DNA of 6,992 bases from Opitutaceae bacterium (GTDB taxonomy: Bacteria; Verrucomicrobiota; Verrucomicrobiia; Opitutales; Opitutaceae). The stretch lies in assembly GCA_031272375.1 (NCBI GenBank), contig JAISTY010000082.1, forward strand, positions 1-6,992, given 5' to 3'. A model generated the notes under the pieces. It was not told the origin of the DNA. It was given only the letters and a program-made list of their open reading frames with translations, and ran no database searches. Position 1 is the first letter of the stretch, and each line of letters opens with the position of its first letter. The translations under genes and the position numbers were made by a program. Shown piece by piece: positions 1-5,866 of the stretch.

Positions 1-285
1 AAACGTCCTCCCAAACCCGCCCGCCCCTTTGAAAAACCGCGCGAAATCCCGCGCCCACCCCCAAAACCCCGCCATCCCCACGCCCGCGAACACCCCCAGC
101 GCCACCCCGTTCAACGGCGCGAAAAACGACACCCCCATCGCCACCGCGCCCGCCGCCACCAACCCCGTCCCCCAGCACAGCCAGGGATTGCCGCCTTCGT
201 CGAACCCCAGCGCGCGCCCCGTCAGCTTCCCCCACCCCAACAAGCTGCCGCCAAACAGGAAAAACGATGCCAGCAACAACACCAT
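1..285 (-). CDS. Multi-pass membrane protein, 5' part only (runs off left edge)
   Basis: The reading frame stays open on the minus strand from a stop at 369-367 to the window edge, so only the N-terminal part is seen. From ATG at 285 it gives 95 residues. A first hydrophobic stretch (MVLLLASFFLFGG, residues 1-13) is followed by a short polar loop with GFDEGGNP (27-34). A long hydrophobic region at about 36-77 contains FFAPLN at 54-59, and a basic segment WARDFARFFK follows at 77-86. This is the pattern of an integral inner-membrane protein. The start is uncertain: TTG at 333 has AGAAGG nine bases upstream and would add 16 basic residues (MARGIFERRAARPLKA) before the first membrane segment, and TTG at 342 is also open. 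Gly is mostly GGG and Leu mostly TTG/CTG, unlike the neighbouring rhamnosidase. The spacing of the helices and the FFxPLN turn recall large polytopic proteins of glycan assembly such as the LIC_10190 type, but this is only a resemblance. The gene is divergent from the rhamnosidase gene. Confidence 0.62.
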   Translation of the reverse strand, partial: MVLLLASFFLFGGSLLGWGKLTGRALGFDEGGNPWLCWGTGLVAAGAVAMGVSFFAPLNGVALGVFAGVGMAGFWGWARDFARFFKGAGGFGRTF

Positions 286-372
286 CGCCTTCAACGGCCT
301 CGCCGCCCTCCGCTCAAAAATCCCCCGCGCCAAACAACACAACCTTCTGCAAAAACGCGAATTACATCAAAC

Positions 373-401
373 GGGGGGGGGGGGAGGCAATTTTAAGCGG
401 T
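373..401 (+). repeat. G-tract direct repeat, copy 1 (G12)
   Basis: Twelve consecutive G (373-384) are followed by AGGCAATTTTAAGCGGT. Copy 2 at 488-515 differs by one G in the run and by A396 in place of T510. In this copy the change turns what is an ATG in copy 2 into AAG, so it cannot serve as a start. Read on the minus strand it is CCGCTTAAAATTGCCT followed by C12, lying upstream of the membrane protein gene, so it could belong to that gene's promoter or leader. Runs of this length are prone to slipped-strand length change. Confidence 0.9.
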
Positions 402-487
402 AAAAAAATTTCCAAAAACACCCCCCGTCCCCCCCCAACGCCCCCAAAACCCCACACCATCACCAAAACCCGCTAATCACCACACCC

Positions 488-515
488 GGGGGGGGGGGAG
501 GCAATTTTATGCGGT
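488..515 (+). repeat. G-tract direct repeat, copy 2 (G11), with RBS-like end
   Basis: Eleven G (488-498) are followed by AGGCAATTTTATGCGGT. It matches copy 1 over its whole length apart from one G of length and one substitution. The end of the G-run forms GGGGAGG, and after a seven-base spacer (CAATTTT) comes ATG at 509. That is an ideal Shine-Dalgarno arrangement, and the ATG opens a frame that runs without a stop into the rhamnosidase. Whether it is used is unresolved; see the rhamnosidase entry. Confidence 0.9.
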
Positions 516-787
516 TCAACAAGTTGCACACACACCGCGCGTCCGCGCCCAACGCCCCCTCAACGCCGGCGTCCCCGGCCAAACGGCAACTTGTGCTTGT
601 TCCAATCATGCGTTCATTCGTTCGTAAATCGCGCCGCAGAAAGGGACCGCCTCCACGGAACGGCAAGCCGCAAAACACACCCGCCCGCCTCCCGTTAATC
701 CGATCTCCTCCCAACAAAATCACCGCTCCCGCTAATCTCCGCCGCTTCCGTCAAAAAACTTTCCCCGCCACCCTGCCCTCCGTTCCC

Positions 788-3700
788 ATGAAAACACGTC
801 TCCCCGCCGTCCTGCTCGCGCTCTCCGCCGCCGCCCTCGCCGCCTCCGAAAACACCACCGCCGCGCCTTCCCTCGACGAGGGCTTCCGCAACCCACCCGA
901 CTCCGCCAAGCCCTGGACCCTCTGGCAATGGATGGACGGCAACATCTCCCCGGAGGGCATCACCGCCGACCTTGAGGCCTTCAAGCGCGGCGGCATCGCC
1001 GGCGTCCAGCTCTTCCACCTCGACTACGGCCTCCCGCAAGGCCCCGTCACCTTCAACAGCCCCCGCTGGCACGAATTGCTCAACTTCGCCATCAACGAGG
1101 CCGCCCGCCTCGGCCTCCAGTTCGGCACTCACAATTGCGGCGGCTGGTCGGCCTCCGGCGGCCCCTGGGTCTCTCCCGAAAACTCCATGCAAATCGTCGT
1201 CTCAACCGAAACCCGCGTGACGGGCCCCTCGCGTTTCGACGCCCTCCTCCCCGCCCACAAATCCTTCCTCCCGCCGCCGCACAACACCGACTACCGCGAC
1301 ATCGCCGTCCTCGCCTACCCGACGCCCCCCGGCGAACGCGTCACCTTCGCCGCCGCCGCGCCCAAGACCGCCGTCACCCCCGGCAAGGGCGCCGTTCAAC
1401 CCGTCCCCGACGGCGATGCCCTGGCAAACTTCGCCTTCCCCGTGGACAACGGCTCCCCGCGCCGCCTGCTCCTTGAGTTTGCCCAACCGTTCTCCGCCCG
1501 CCAGCTCATCCTCGCGCCCGCCGCGAAGGACCCCGGCTTCGAGGGCCTCCTCGAATGCTCCGACGACGGCAAAACCTTCGCCACCGTCCGCGCCGTCTCG
1601 CTCTTCGGACACCCCGGCCACCAGGAGTATCCCTACCGCCAGAACTTTAACTTCCCCACGGTCTACGCGCGCTTCTTCCGCCTCACCGTCACACGGAGCA
1701 AGTCCCCCAAAAACAACCCCGTCCGCCTCGCCACGTTCGCCCTCTCGCCCCGCCTCTCCCCGGAGGATCTCCCCGGAAAAAACCTCGAACAACGCCACTT
1801 CTTCCAACCCAAACCCCTCCCGAAAACCCCCGCCAAAAACTCCGCCGCCGACGGCGCCGTCGCCCGCGCCTCCATCCTCAACCTCACCGGCAAAATGGAC
1901 GCCGCCACCGGACGCCTCGTCTGGGACGTCCCCGCCGGTGACTGGACCCTCCTCCGTGTCGGACACCAGTCCAACGGCATGAAAAACCACCCGCCCCCGA
2001 CCGGCGGCGAGGGCCTCGAATCCGACAAATTCAGCCGCGAGGCCACCGACGCCCACTGGGCCGCCTTCATGGGCAAAATCATCGCCCTCGCCGGCCCCCT
2101 CGCCGGCAAAACCCTCACCAAGGTCGAAACCGACAGCTGGGAGGTCGGTTCGCAAAACTGGACGCCCAAATTCCCCTCCGAATTCGCCAAACGCGGCGGC
2201 TACGACCTCACCCCCTTCCTCCCCGTTTTCGCTGGCCAGACCGTTGACAGCCCCGAAACCACCGAACGCTTCCTCTGGGACTTCCGCCGCGTCGCCGCCG
2301 ACCTCTTCGCCGACAACTACGCCTCCCGCATGAGCCAGCTCGCCCGTGCCTCCGGCCTCGAATTCTCCGCCGAAAACTACGGCAACGGCCCCTTCGACGA
2401 CCTCCAATACGGCGGACGCGTGGACATGCCGATGGGCGTCTTCTGGATGCAAAACGGCAGCCCAATGTGCTGCACCCTCATCGCCGCCTCCTCCGCCCAC
2501 ACCTACGGCAAAAAAATCGTCGCCGCGGAAGCCTTCACCGCAGGCGAGGCCGGCGGCAACCGCTGGGACACCGACCCCTTCGCCCTCAAACGCATCGGCG
2601 ACCTCATCCTCTGCTCCGGCCTCAACCGCTTCATCTTCCACGCCGCCACCCTCCAACGCTTCCCCGGCGTCCTCCCCGGCCTCACCTTCGGCAAGGTCGG
2701 CAGCCAGTTCAGCACGACCCAGACTTGGTTCCACAACGGCGGCGACCAGTGGCGCGCCTGCCTCGCCCGCTGCCAATGGCTCCTCCAGCACGGCCTCCCC
2801 GCCGCCGACGTCCTCGCCCTCGCCGCCGAAAACGCCCCGCCCGCCACCTACGGCGGCAGCGCCTTCCCAGACGTCCCCGCCGGCTACGACTTCGACCTCT
2901 GCTCAACCGAGGCCCTCCTCACCCGCGCCTCCGTCCGCGACGGCAACATCGTCCTCCCCGACGGCGCCACCTACCGCCTGCTCCTTCTCCCCAAGGAAAC
3001 CGCCATGACCCCGCGCGTCCTCGAAAAACTCCGCCGTCTCGCCGCCGACGGCGCCACCATCGTCGGCCCCAAACCCACCCGCGCCCCCGGCCTCCAGGAC
3101 GACGACGCCGTCCGGCAAGCCGCCGCCAAACTCTGGCAACCCTCCCCGCGCCCCGGCGCCATCACCCACCGCTCCGCCGCCGACGCCCTCGCCGCCCTCA
3201 ACCTGCCGCCCGACTTCGAGACCCTCGGCCCCAAACACCAGGTCGCATGGAAACACCGCTCCGCCCCGGACGCCGAAATCTATTTCGTCTCCAACCAAAA
3301 ATACTTCCCCGACGCCTTCGACGCCGCCTTCCGCGTCACCGGCAAAACCCCGGAACTCTGGAACCCCGAAACCGGCGAAATCCGCGACGCCCCCGTCTGG
3401 CGCGAGGAAAACGGGCGCACCATCGTCCCCCTCCGCCTCGAAAACTCCGGCTCCGTCTTCGTCGTCTTCCGCCGTCCCGCCGGCAACACCCACCTGACCG
3501 CGTTCCTCCCGGAAAACACCCCCACCCCGGACAACCCGCCGCCCCTCGAAATCCTCCGCGCCACCTACGGACGCTTCGACCAGGCGTCCCGCCCCGGCGA
3601 GACCGACCTCACCCGCACCAAGGCCGCCAACTACAAACGCATCATGACCCCGGAACGCTTCACCAACCGCGACCCCGCCCCCGGTCGCGAAAAACACATG

Positions 3701-4774
3701 CTCGTCCTCTACACCTCCAACAACACCACCCGCTCCCAGGCCGCCCCCGCCGACTCCGTCCTCGAACTCCCCCAGCTCCCCGCGACCTTCAAAACCCTCC
3801 GCGTCCTCTACGGCAGCTTGTCCGCCGCCCCCGCCGCGAACGACTCCGCCGTTGACGTCACCGAAACCCTCCGCGCCCGCCTCCGCGACGGCAGCTTGTC
3901 CGTTGACGTCTCCAACGCCCTCCTCCCGTCCGGCGACAAGCCGCCGCCGCCGCCCCGCGAACTCCGCGTCGAATACCGCCACAACGGACGCTGGAACATC
4001 GCCCTCATGCCGGAGGGCAACCGCCTCGACCTCCCCTCCGCCGACGAATACTCCCCGCCCGACCCCGGCTGGGAACTGATCCGCGACGAAAAAACGTCCG
4101 CCCCCCCCCTCCTCCTCGCGCGACGCCCCGGCGTCTTCGCCTTCGCCTCCGCCAACGGGCAAAAATTCGCCGCCTCCGTCGCCTCCGTCCCCGCGCCCTC
4201 CGAAATCAACGGCCCCTGGCGCCTCTCCTTCCCGCCAAACCTTGGCGCCCCCGGCGCCGTCACCCTCGACCGCCTGATCTCCTGGCCCGACCACCCCGAC
4301 GAGGGCGTCAAATACTTCTCCGGCACCGCCGCCTACGAAACGGATTTCACCGTCACCCCGGAACAAGCCGCCGCCGGCAACCGCCTCATCCTCGACCTCG
4401 GCGCCGTCAAAAACATCGCCCAAGTCATCGTCAACGGACGCACCCTCGCCACCCTTTGGAAGCCGCCTTTCGCGACCGACATCACCCGCGCCGTCAAACC
4501 CGGCCCCAACCGCCTCGAAGTCCGCGTCACCAACCTCTGGCCCAACCGGCTCATCGGCGACGAACGCAAAAAGCCCGACCGCGAGTGGACCTCCACGCGC
4601 AACCTCGTCGCCTTCCCCAAATGGCTCCTTGAGGGTAAAAAAAGCCCGACCGGGCAGGTCACCTTCACAACCGGCCGCCACTGGTTCGCGGACAGCCCGC
4701 TGCTCCCCTCCGGCCTCCTCGGCCCCGTCCGCCTCCTCCCCGCCAAAACCGCCCCGCTCCTCCCCCTGAAATAA
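788..4774 (+). CDS. Secreted GH106-family alpha-L-rhamnosidase
   Basis: Predicted to hydrolyse terminal alpha-L-rhamnose from polysaccharides or glycosides outside the cytoplasm. The 1328-residue protein starts with a Sec signal peptide (MKTRLPAVLLALSAAALA, residues 1-18). The GH106 catalytic region begins with PWTLWQWMDGNIS at about 42-54 and GTHNCGGWSASGGPW at about 113-127. An F5/8C- or CBM-like beta-sandwich appears to be inserted at about 224-318 (LLLEF, SDDGKTF, ARFFRLTV). The core resumes with KVETDSWEVGSQNW (E447, E452), SAENYG (E529), AAEAFTAGE (E581), a conserved-type RFIFHA (H618) and PGLTFGKVGSQF. From memory, BT0986 uses two glutamates about 130 residues apart; E447 or E452 with E581 fits. 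The C-terminus (about 1180-1328) is a GH2-like jelly roll with LDLGAVKNIAQVIVNG and NRLIGDE. I chose ATG 788 for its signal peptide although no RBS precedes it. ATG 509 has an ideal RBS, but its 93 extra residues would bury the signal peptide. Family assignment is firm; substrate is inferred. Confidence 0.88.
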   Translation: MKTRLPAVLLALSAAALAASENTTAAPSLDEGFRNPPDSAKPWTLWQWMDGNISPEGITADLEAFKRGGIAGVQLFHLDYGLPQGPVTFNSPRWHELLNFAINEAARLGLQFGTHNCGGWSASGGPWVSPENSMQIVVSTETRVTGPSRFDALLPAHKSFLPPPHNTDYRDIAVLAYPTPPGERVTFAAAAPKTAVTPGKGAVQPVPDGDALANFAFPVDNGSPRRLLLEFAQPFSARQLILAPAAKDPGFEGLLECSDDGKTFATVRAVSLFGHPGHQEYPYRQNFNFPTVYARFFRLTVTRSKSPKNNPVRLATFALSPRLSPEDLPGKNLEQRHFFQPKPLPKTPAKNSAADGAVARASILNLTGKMDAATGRLVWDVPAGDWTLLRVGHQSNGMKNHPPPTGGEGLESDKFSREATDAHWAAFMGKIIALAGPLAGKTLTKVETDSWEVGSQNWTPKFPSEFAKRGGYDLTPFLPVFAGQTVDSPETTERFLWDFRRVAADLFADNYASRMSQLARASGLEFSAENYGNGPFDDLQYGGRVDMPMGVFWMQNGSPMCCTLIAASSAHTYGKKIVAAEAFTAGEAGGNRWDTDPFALKRIGDLILCSGLNRFIFHAATLQRFPGVLPGLTFGKVGSQFSTTQTWFHNGGDQWRACLARCQWLLQHGLPAADVLALAAENAPPATYGGSAFPDVPAGYDFDLCSTEALLTRASVRDGNIVLPDGATYRLLLLPKETAMTPRVLEKLRRLAADGATIVGPKPTRAPGLQDDDAVRQAAAKLWQPSPRPGAITHRSAADALAALNLPPDFETLGPKHQVAWKHRSAPDAEIYFVSNQKYFPDAFDAAFRVTGKTPELWNPETGEIRDAPVWREENGRTIVPLRLENSGSVFVVFRRPAGNTHLTAFLPENTPTPDNPPPLEILRATYGRFDQASRPGETDLTRTKAANYKRIMTPERFTNRDPAPGREKHMLVLYTSNNTTRSQAAPADSVLELPQLPATFKTLRVLYGSLSAAPAANDSAVDVTETLRARLRDGSLSVDVSNALLPSGDKPPPPPRELRVEYRHNGRWNIALMPEGNRLDLPSADEYSPPDPGWELIRDEKTSAPPLLLARRPGVFAFASANGQKFAASVASVPAPSEINGPWRLSFPPNLGAPGAVTLDRLISWPDHPDEGVKYFSGTAAYETDFTVTPEQAAAGNRLILDLGAVKNIAQVIVNGRTLATLWKPPFATDITRAVKPGPNRLEVRVTNLWPNRLIGDERKKPDREWTSTRNLVAFPKWLLEGKKSPTGQVTFTTGRHWFADSPLLPSGLLGPVRLLPAKTAPLLPLK

Positions 4775-4790
4775 GCGCCCCGCCCTCCCC

Positions 4791-4837
4791 CGGAACCAAC
4801 GCCGCGCGAAGCACGCCCGCGCGCCTCACCGGTTCCG
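4791..4837. terminator. Inverted repeat between convergent genes, possible terminator
   Basis: Arms CGGAACC (4791-4797) and GGTTCCG (4831-4837) are perfect complements. A second nested pair lies inside: GCGCG (4804-4808) and CGCGC (4818-4822). The structure begins 16 bases after the rhamnosidase stop and its right arm overlaps the last codons of the minus-strand gene. No T-run follows on either strand, so it is not a classical intrinsic terminator. A shared bidirectional stop for the two converging transcripts is possible but unproven. Confidence 0.3.
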
Positions 4838-5434
4838 CCGCGAGGAGCCTTGCCCGCTGTTCCTCTGCGAGGACTGCGACGCCGATCCGCCAAACTGCTC
4901 CAACCGCCGCGCGCGAAGCGCCCGCATCTCGTCCGCTATCGCCTGCAACCGCGCCGCGTCCGTCCCCCCGCCGCGCTGCCCGGCGGCAGCTTGTCCCTGA
5001 CGCAAAAGCCCTCCGTTCAAGACCTGCCCGGCGCCCGCCGCCGGACGCGTCGCCGGCGCCGTCGGCTTCGCCACCGCTATCACCGCCGTCGCCAGCGTGA
5101 GGTTCGTCTTCCGCCCGCCGTGCTCGACGGCGATGGTGTCGTTTTCCGCGTCGTAATGGCTCACGGTGAAATTCCCGCCGGTCTCCCCCTGCCTCACCCA
5201 CGCGACCTCACGCGAGGTTTTGTCAAAAAGCCCGAAATACGTTCCCGCCGGCGTTGTCATCATCCCGCGGAACTCCAGCACCGCGTCCTCCGCCGCCGCG
5301 CCCGCGCCCGCCTGATCCCTCGGCAGAAACGGCGTGTCCTCCCGCAACTGATCCAGCGACCCCGCGCCCGCGCCCCCCGTCAACACCGCCGCCGCGCTCC
5401 ACACTCCGAAAACACATTTGGGGAAAAGTTTCAT
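4826..5434 (-). CDS. Small secreted protein of unknown function
   Basis: A 202-residue protein from ATG at 5434. Residues 1-25 (MKLFPKCVFGVWSAAAVLTG...) form a signal peptide, so the mature protein is probably periplasmic or envelope-associated. A compact beta-rich region follows at about 49-120: LEFRGMM, TYFGLFDKTSREVAWV, NFTVSHYDAENDTIAVEHGG and NLTLATAVI. Then come a Pro/Ala/Gly linker (about 122-158), a charged helix (TDAARLQAIADEMRALRARRLEQF, about 158-181, listed here only by its key ends T158 to F181) and a Ser/Gln/Arg tail. I know similar LEFRG...AWV...YDAxxDTxxVxxxGR proteins from Verrucomicrobia as hypothetical proteins; no function is claimed. A GTG at 5473, with GGGAG ten bases upstream, would add 13 residues ahead of the signal peptide, so the start is open. 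The gene lies 111 bases downstream of tRNA-Ala on the same strand and converges with the rhamnosidase gene. Codon third positions favour G. Confidence 0.75.
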   Translation of the reverse strand: MKLFPKCVFGVWSAAAVLTGGAGAGSLDQLREDTPFLPRDQAGAGAAAEDAVLEFRGMMTTPAGTYFGLFDKTSREVAWVRQGETGGNFTVSHYDAENDTIAVEHGGRKTNLTLATAVIAVAKPTAPATRPAAGAGQVLNGGLLRQGQAAAGQRGGGTDAARLQAIADEMRALRARRLEQFGGSASQSSQRNSGQGSSRRNR

Positions 5435-5545
5435 GATTTGTTTCGAGACGTGGCTAATCGCCCCGCGTTTCACGTCAAGAAAGCTCCCTTTCGCACCCTG
5501 CCGGACTCCGTGTCCCCTCCTCCTCGCCGCATTCTCCGGGAAAGA

Positions 5546-5621
5546 TGGTGGACCCTACCAGGTTCGAACTGGTGACCTCCTCAATGCCATTGAGGCGCTC
5601 TACCAACTGAGCTAAGAGCCC
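5546..5621 (-). tRNA. tRNA-Ala(GGC)
   Basis: A full 76-base cloverleaf on the minus strand: acceptor GGGCTCT pairing with AGGGTCC, D-arm GCTC/GAGC with AGTTGGTA, anticodon stem CCTCA/TGAGG around ATGGCAT, T-arm ACCAG TTCGAAC CTGGT, discriminator A and an encoded CCA. The anticodon GGC (plus-strand 5586-5588) reads GCC. The acceptor has G3:U70, the main identity mark of alanine tRNA. The strand just upstream (5622-5709) has only a weak promoter-like pair (TTGCGT and ATTTTG), so it may be transcribed on its own or from the tRNA-Ser promoter. Confidence 0.98.
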
Positions 5622-5687
5622 GAAGAAGGTCGCGCAAAATTCCGTTTCCCCGGTCGGACGCAAGCGTTTTTTTCCGCCAATTTTCCC

Positions 5688-5703
5688 GGCGCTTTCCGGC
5701 GCC
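5688..5703 (-). terminator. Hairpin just after tRNA-Ser, no U-tract
   Basis: On the minus strand GGCGC, loop CGGAAA and GCGCC form a perfect five-base-pair stem starting six bases after the CCA of tRNA-Ser. It is followed by GGGAAAATT, not a U-run. It could be a weak terminator or a processing hairpin between the two tRNAs; GC-rich background makes such short stems common. Confidence 0.25.
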
Positions 5704-5709
5704 TGCCAT

Positions 5710-5799
5710 TGGCGGAGAGGGAGGGATTCGAACCCCCGGGAGGCTTGCGCCTCCAGCGGTTTTCAATACCGCCGCGATAGACCACTCCGCCACCTCTCC
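5710..5799 (-). tRNA. tRNA-Ser(TGA)
   Basis: A 90-base class II tRNA on the minus strand: acceptor GGAGAGG pairing with CCTCTCC, discriminator G and an encoded CCA. The anticodon loop ATTGAAA is closed by GCGGT/ACCGC and gives anticodon TGA (plus-strand 5763-5765), reading UCA. The long variable arm has the stem GGAGGC/GCCTCC with loop GCAA, as expected for serine. The T-loop is TTCGAAT. It lies 67 bases after the ketoacyl synthase stop codon, on the same strand. Confidence 0.98.
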
Positions 5800-5816
5800 G
5801 TTTCAAAGACCGCCCC

Positions 5817-5845
5817 ACTCTCGCGGGCGGCGCCGGGGGTGTCAA
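5817..5845 (-). promoter_or_regulatory. Possible sigma-70 promoter for tRNA-Ser
   Basis: A perfect -35 hexamer TTGACA lies at 5845-5840 on the minus strand. With a 17-base spacer the -10 position reads GAGAGT (5822-5817), only three of six matches to TATAAT, followed by the GC-rich stretch GGGGCGG. The start point would be about ten bases before the tRNA. The exact -35 box in a GC-rich gap, and the stable-RNA-like GC discriminator, support it; the poor -10 weakens it. Confidence 0.35.
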
Positions 5846-5849
5846 GTTG

Positions 5850-5864
5850 CCGCGTCCGCCGCGG
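5850..5864 (-). terminator. Hairpin right after ketoacyl synthase stop
   Basis: On the minus strand CCGCG, loop GCGGA and CGCGG form a stem that starts two bases after the TGA stop. No T-run follows, so it could be a transcript 3'-end stabiliser or factor-dependent terminator, or chance in GC-rich sequence. Confidence 0.25.
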
Positions 5865-5866
5865 TT

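Larger units (their letters stand above)
286..787. other. Divergent intergenic region between membrane protein and rhamnosidase genes
   Basis: About 500 bases separate the likely starts of the two divergent genes. The region holds two copies of a G-tract element (373-401 and 488-515), separated by a C-rich, almost G-free stretch with C runs at 421-426, 429-436 and 441-445. Bases 515-787 are less extreme. They are open in the rhamnosidase frame, but the translation is rich in Arg, Lys and Pro with mixed codon use and looks non-coding. I found no convincing -35/-10 pair for the rhamnosidase gene. On the minus strand each G-tract element carries TAAAAT (395-390 and 509-504), a fair -10 match, but without a good -35 box. 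No RNA gene was recognised. Confidence 0.7.

Noticed and set aside
29..403. Open frame of 124 codons on the plus strand at the left edge
   Set aside because: Asn/Pro/Ala-rich with no motif, and antisense to a convincing membrane protein frame.
1202..2791. Long open frame of 529 codons on the minus strand inside the rhamnosidase gene
   Set aside because: Translation is a low-complexity Gly/Glu/Val/Ala string that mirrors the C-ending codons of the plus-strand gene; no domain or motif.
2467..3855. Arg/Pro/His-rich open frame of 462 codons on the plus strand
   Set aside because: A frame-shifted shadow of the rhamnosidase gene; composition is implausible for a protein.
2903..4681. Long open frame of 592 codons on the minus strand
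   Set aside because: Same Gly/Glu/Val-rich shadow of the plus-strand codons, with no recognisable fold.
5454..5478. TTGACG with GATTAG as a promoter for the 202-residue protein gene
   Set aside because: The spacer is only 13 bases, too short for a sigma-70 promoter.
5667..5673. T7 run between the tRNA genes as a plus-strand terminator
   Set aside because: Only a four-base stem with a two-base loop precedes it, and no plus-strand gene ends there.
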